In this document: piece after piece, positions 61,164 through 64,000 of the stretch
Numbering within the stretch: the stretch's first letter is position 1
Layout: each line of letters opens with the position of its first letter
Assembly: GCA_028288305.1 (NCBI GenBank)
Contig: JAQBOA010000053.1
Span: 124,001 to 188,000, forward strand
Direction of reading: 5' to 3'
DNA from: Mucilaginibacter sp.
Lineage (GTDB): Bacteria > Bacteroidota > Bacteroidia > Sphingobacteriales > Sphingobacteriaceae
Length of the DNA stretch: 64,000 bases
The notes under the pieces: generated by a model
Databases searched by the model: none
Told to the model about the DNA's origin: nothing
What the model saw: the letters and a program-made list of their open reading frames with translations, nothing else
Translations under genes and position numbers: made by a program

Positions 61164-61997
61164 ATGATTTCCCGCCAAAAACTAATTGATCAGATCAAAC
61201 AAAAAAAATCATTTTTATGTGTTGGTCTTGATACTGATATAGAGAAGATACCTTTGTTTTTAAAAGAATACCCTGATCCTGTATTTGAATTTAACAAGCG
61301 TATTATCGATGCTACACACGATCTTTGTGTATCGTATAAACCCAATGCAGCGTTTTACGAGAGTCGGGGGATAAAAGGTTTTAAAAGTTTGGTTGATACC
61401 TGGAAATATTTACCAAAAGATTGCTTAAATATAATAGATGCCAAGCGTGGTGATATGGGTAACACATCTGAAATGTATGCCAAAGCATTTTTTGATGAAG
61501 CTGCCTCCGGGATGAGTTTTGATGCTATAACTATTTCACCCTATATGGGGCATGATGCAGTAACCGCTTATTTAGCATATCCTGATAAATGGGTTGTACT
61601 GCTGGCACTTACTTCCTCGGCAGGAAGCAAAGATTTTCAATACCTTACAACTGAGCACGGCTTTTTATACGAGGCGGTAATACAAAAGGCAAATATCTGG
61701 GCCGGCGCCGACAGGATAATGTATGTTGTTGGCGCTACTAAAAGCACTGAGTTTATCAACATCCGAAAATATGCGCCGGATAACTTTTTACTGGTGCCCG
61801 GCGTAGGTGCACAGGGAGGTAGCCTGGCTGAAGTTTGTCGTTATGGCATGAACAAGGACTGCGGACTTATAGTAAACGCATCCAGATCTATTATATATGC
61901 ATCAAACGGTGTAGATTTTGCTGAAGCGGCAAGGGCAGAGGCACTAAACTTGCAACAGCAGATGCAGGTTGAACTGGAAAAAGCGGGGGTGATTTGA
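61164..61997 (+). CDS. pyrF: Orotidine 5'-phosphate decarboxylase, type 2
   Basis: 277 residues. Makes UMP from OMP. FLCVGLDTDIEKIP, the catalytic DAKRGDMGNTS (Lys/Asp tetrad), LALTSSAGSKDFQYL and VPGVGAQGG. This is the longer type 2 form. The TGA stop is contained in the first F4 unit (TTGATTTACGAATTACG). Confidence 0.96.
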   Translation: MISRQKLIDQIKQKKSFLCVGLDTDIEKIPLFLKEYPDPVFEFNKRIIDATHDLCVSYKPNAAFYESRGIKGFKSLVDTWKYLPKDCLNIIDAKRGDMGNTSEMYAKAFFDEAASGMSFDAITISPYMGHDAVTAYLAYPDKWVVLLALTSSAGSKDFQYLTTEHGFLYEAVIQKANIWAGADRIMYVVGATKSTEFINIRKYAPDNFLLVPGVGAQGGSLAEVCRYGMNKDCGLIVNASRSIIYASNGVDFAEAARAEALNLQQQMQVELEKAGVI

Positions 61998-62032
61998 TTT
62001 ACGAATTACGATTTTAGAATTACGATTGCTTG
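61991..62032. repeat. Intergenic short-unit repeat, family F4
   Basis: GATTTGATTTACGAATTACG and ATTTTAGAATTACG; two or three degenerate units starting in the pyrF stop codon. Confidence 0.7.
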
Positions 62033-62061
62033 GTTAGCGTTTGACCGTTTTCTGCGAACCC

Positions 62062-63426
62062 TTACAAAAATACCACTTTCCTTTCCGGGAATTTTGTGGC
62101 GTATCCGGCAACCATGCCTTTTATATAATCATTGCCGGGATAAGGGGTAAGATGGTTTTTAAGCTGGGCTAAATTATCTACATCAAAGTAATGGGATATA
62201 TAACCCATACCGTAGAATTTTCCTTTTTCGATCAGAAGACAGCTGTGTTCGTCATCGGTACGACCGGCATCACGGATGGCAAAGGTGGGTAGCGCTTCAT
62301 TTAGTTCATTAATAGCTGCATTTACTTTTTTATTGTATTGTTCAGGTGTTTCATGGCCTGTGCAGGCGCAGGTTTCTCTGTTTACTCCAGTACATGGACC
62401 TATGTTGTTTTGGATGAAGCACAATTTAGGACAAAGCTCGAAACCTTCGATCAGTTTTAAAAGGATGCTCCGGCCTTCAAACAAGGTATTGCAGCTGTAA
62501 ATAGCACCCGTCATTTTGCGGTGCTTGTCGACAGCCAGGCGAAGGTATCCCCGCTGGTCTTCAAAGGCATATAAACTGTAAGCATGTTCAAAGCGCTTTA
62601 GTGAGCGATTATATTTTGGCCACAGGCGTTTTATCTCTACAGCTTCCAGCACAAAAGCAATAAGCTCGGTGCCGCAGAGCTGGTAGGTGATATGATAAAT
62701 ATTACGTAAAAACTCCTGCCGTTGCGGGCCGGGGTTATTGCCACTAAAATGACTGCATACCCGCTTTTTCAGACTTTTAGCCTTGCCAACATAAATAACC
62801 TTGCCCTTTTGATCATGAAAATAATAAACACCGGGAGATGATGGCAAAGCTTCCACATCCTGTTTTGGTAAATTTGGCGGTAATACCTGTTCTTTCGAAT
62901 TTTGCTTTAAAGCCTGTGGAATATGTTTTTGGGCATCACTTTGCAATAACAGCGAAAATAATTTGGCTGTCGCTTCGGCATCCCCGGCAGCACGGTGACG
63001 ACTTTCGTTATCAATACCCAGATGCCGGCAAAGTTTGCCCAGGCTGTAGGAGGGAAGGCCAGGCAATATTTTACGTCCAAGTCTTACGGTGCATAATTTA
63101 TTGCATTGCAGGTCGTACCCAGCGGCAGCTAAATGATAACGAACAAAAGAATGATCGAAATTTACATTATGTGCTACAAATATTTTTCCGTTAAGCAGGT
63201 GATAAATATCATGGGCAACATCCTCAAAAGGAGGGGCGCTTTGCACCATTTCATTGCTGATACCTGTTAACGCGCTGATGTAGATCGGTATGTCTCTTTT
63301 TGGATTAACTAATGTTGAGTAACGTTCAACCACCCTTTTACCATTATGTATGCAAATGGCTATTTCCGTAATCCCATTAGCGCTGGCATGACCACCGGTA
63401 GTCTCTATATCAACAATAGCATACAT
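62062..63426 (-). CDS. DnaQ-like exonuclease fused to GIY-YIG nuclease (UvrC/Cho-like)
   Basis: 454 residues. N-terminal DEDDh exonuclease (about 1-165): YAIVDIETTGG, FVAHNVNFDHSFV, HRAAGDAEATAKLF. Then a UvrC/Cho-type GIY-YIG domain (about 195-290): LPSSPGVYYFHDQKGKVIYVGKAKSLKKRV with Tyr, Tyr and Arg, HITYQLCGTELIAFVLEAVEIKRLWPKYN. A C-terminal part of about 160 residues contains Cys motif FIQNNIGPCTGVNRETCACTGHE. Homologous fusions exist in Actinobacteria and Bacteroidota; probable DNA repair, natural target unproven. Confidence 0.9.
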   Translation of the reverse strand: MYAIVDIETTGGHASANGITEIAICIHNGKRVVERYSTLVNPKRDIPIYISALTGISNEMVQSAPPFEDVAHDIYHLLNGKIFVAHNVNFDHSFVRYHLAAAGYDLQCNKLCTVRLGRKILPGLPSYSLGKLCRHLGIDNESRHRAAGDAEATAKLFSLLLQSDAQKHIPQALKQNSKEQVLPPNLPKQDVEALPSSPGVYYFHDQKGKVIYVGKAKSLKKRVCSHFSGNNPGPQRQEFLRNIYHITYQLCGTELIAFVLEAVEIKRLWPKYNRSLKRFEHAYSLYAFEDQRGYLRLAVDKHRKMTGAIYSCNTLFEGRSILLKLIEGFELCPKLCFIQNNIGPCTGVNRETCACTGHETPEQYNKKVNAAINELNEALPTFAIRDAGRTDDEHSCLLIEKGKFYGMGYISHYFDVDNLAQLKNHLTPYPGNDYIKGMVAGYATKFPERKVVFL

Positions 63427-63477
63427 GTGGTAAATGTAATAAGTTTTTGCTAATTAATTTAGTTGTAATGTTGGAAA

Positions 63478-63614
63478 AAAGTCCGAAAGTCGGAAAAGTC
63501 CGGAAAGTCCGAAAGCCAGAAATGAGCATGTGAAATATTAGTCACAATAAAACCCGTTAGATATCACCTAACGGGCTTATATTTTGAATATTTTACTTTC
63601 GGACTTTCGGACTC
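63478..63614. repeat. Intergenic short-unit repeat, family F3, inverted arms around a hairpin
   Basis: AAAGTCCGAAAGTCGG..AAAGTCCGGAAAGTCCGAAAGC (63480-63522) and CTTTCGGACTTTCGGACTC (63596-63614), with a terminator-like hairpin between them. Confidence 0.78.
63550..63579. terminator. Hairpin downstream of yidC
   Basis: AACCCGTTAG and CTAACGGGCTT arms around ATATCAC, on the minus strand after the yidC stop, with a weak T tract. Probable terminator. Confidence 0.6.
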
Positions 63615-63620
63615 AAAAAA

Positions 63621-64000
63621 TCACTTCTTTTTCGGAGTGGAAGCTGGTAACTGTTGTTTTTGACGCATCATTTCTTCCATGCGTGCCTGGAAACCGCCGG
63701 TTTTCTTTTTTACTTCAGGTTTCTTTTTGTTTTCCTGTATTTGTGCATGGATCTTTTTATCATCAACCATTAAACGAATAATGTATTGCTGTAAAAAGGT
63801 CATCATATTGGCCAGGAAGTAATAATAATTTAAACCTGCAGGATAGCTATTCAGTGCACCCAAAAATATTACAGGGGTAATGTATCCGATATATTTCATT
63901 TGCCCTGTGGCACCTGAAACCTGGTTATTAAAATAGGTATAGATCAGAGTAGAGATAGTCATCAGTACACACATTAAGCTCAAGTGGTTACCAATGAATG
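63621..64000 (-). CDS. yidC: Membrane protein insertase YidC, 3' part
   Basis: C-terminal portion of YidC: last membrane helices (FLGNHLSLMCVLMTIST, YIGYITPVIFLGALNSYPAGLNYYYFLANMMTFLQQYII) then a basic, coiled tail (KKPEVKKKTGGFQARMEEMMRQKQQLPAS) which binds ribosomes. The frame is open to the window edge; the N-terminal periplasmic domain lies outside. YidC inserts membrane proteins with SecYEG. Confidence 0.93.
   Translation of the reverse strand, partial: FIGNHLSLMCVLMTISTLIYTYFNNQVSGATGQMKYIGYITPVIFLGALNSYPAGLNYYYFLANMMTFLQQYIIRLMVDDKKIHAQIQENKKKPEVKKKTGGFQARMEEMMRQKQQLPASTPKKK

Noticed and set aside
1..64000. tRNA, rRNA, prophage, integrase, IS transposase and secondary metabolite clusters
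   Set aside because: None was recognised in either strand.

Overview
The window is chromosomal DNA from a low-GC Bacteroidota, most likely a Sphingobacteriaceae member close to Mucilaginibacter or Pedobacter. Reasons: the gene order nusB - DUF1573 lipoprotein - yajC - ybbR - coaE, a fused SecDF, separate RfaE1 and RfaE2 heptose enzymes, a BlaI/M56-TonB pair, PorX-era style lipoproteins with Gly/Asn/Asp tails, a Rho with a long acidic insert, no obvious Shine-Dalgarno use, and intergenic repeat types I associate with this family. No rRNA, tRNA, prophage or CRISPR array was seen. Both ends cut a gene (nusB on the left, yidC on the right).

Layout. 1-15 kb: housekeeping genes (secretion, CoA, cysteine desulfurase, GlmM, M16 protease, AccD, class II aldolase). 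15.06-15.78 kb: a repeat element with 33-bp perfect inverted ends that encloses a frameshifted GIY-YIG endonuclease and two palindromic satellite units. 15.8-17.3 kb: HMG-CoA lyase and a DUF4468 protein. 17.3-27.4 kb: a redox/low-oxygen island holding a frameshifted NDH-2, a zinc alcohol dehydrogenase, two YceI proteins, a universal stress protein, a D-lactate dehydrogenase that has lost its NAD domain, a FixL-like PAS histidine kinase, a receiver-CRP/FNR fusion regulator, and a predicted porin. 27.8-32.3 kb: an AraC-type regulator, an ice-binding-domain lipoprotein and an OmpA protein. 32.5-48 kb: SecDF, FolA, ThyA, IspE, transport, LptF/G, Tgt, a glycosyltransferase, an ECF sigma factor, RsmG, and a BlaI/M56 module with three operators. 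48-64 kb: DprA, heptose/LPS genes, a PolX-like PHP protein, SppA, FolK, Hpt, PurS, PssA, Rho, PyrF, a DnaQ-UvrC-like nuclease and YidC.

Most striking points. (1) The kinase at 24691-25878 keeps the FixL heme-PAS residues, its partner fuses a FixJ-like receiver to a FixK/FNR-like DNA-binding half, and a perfect TTGAT-N4-ATCAA box lies in front of the kinase, with two near matches at neighbouring genes: a shortened FixL-FixJ-FixK circuit. (2) The GIY-YIG/palindrome element looks like a nuclease-linked repeat family. (3) About seventeen intergenic sites carry short-unit repeats of four families, many as inverted arms, and several begin exactly at the stop codon (TAG or TGA) of the gene before them. 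(4) ThyA carries an in-frame palindromic insertion. (5) Three genes have single-base frameshifts in or next to short homopolymers, so sequencing error has to be excluded for those.
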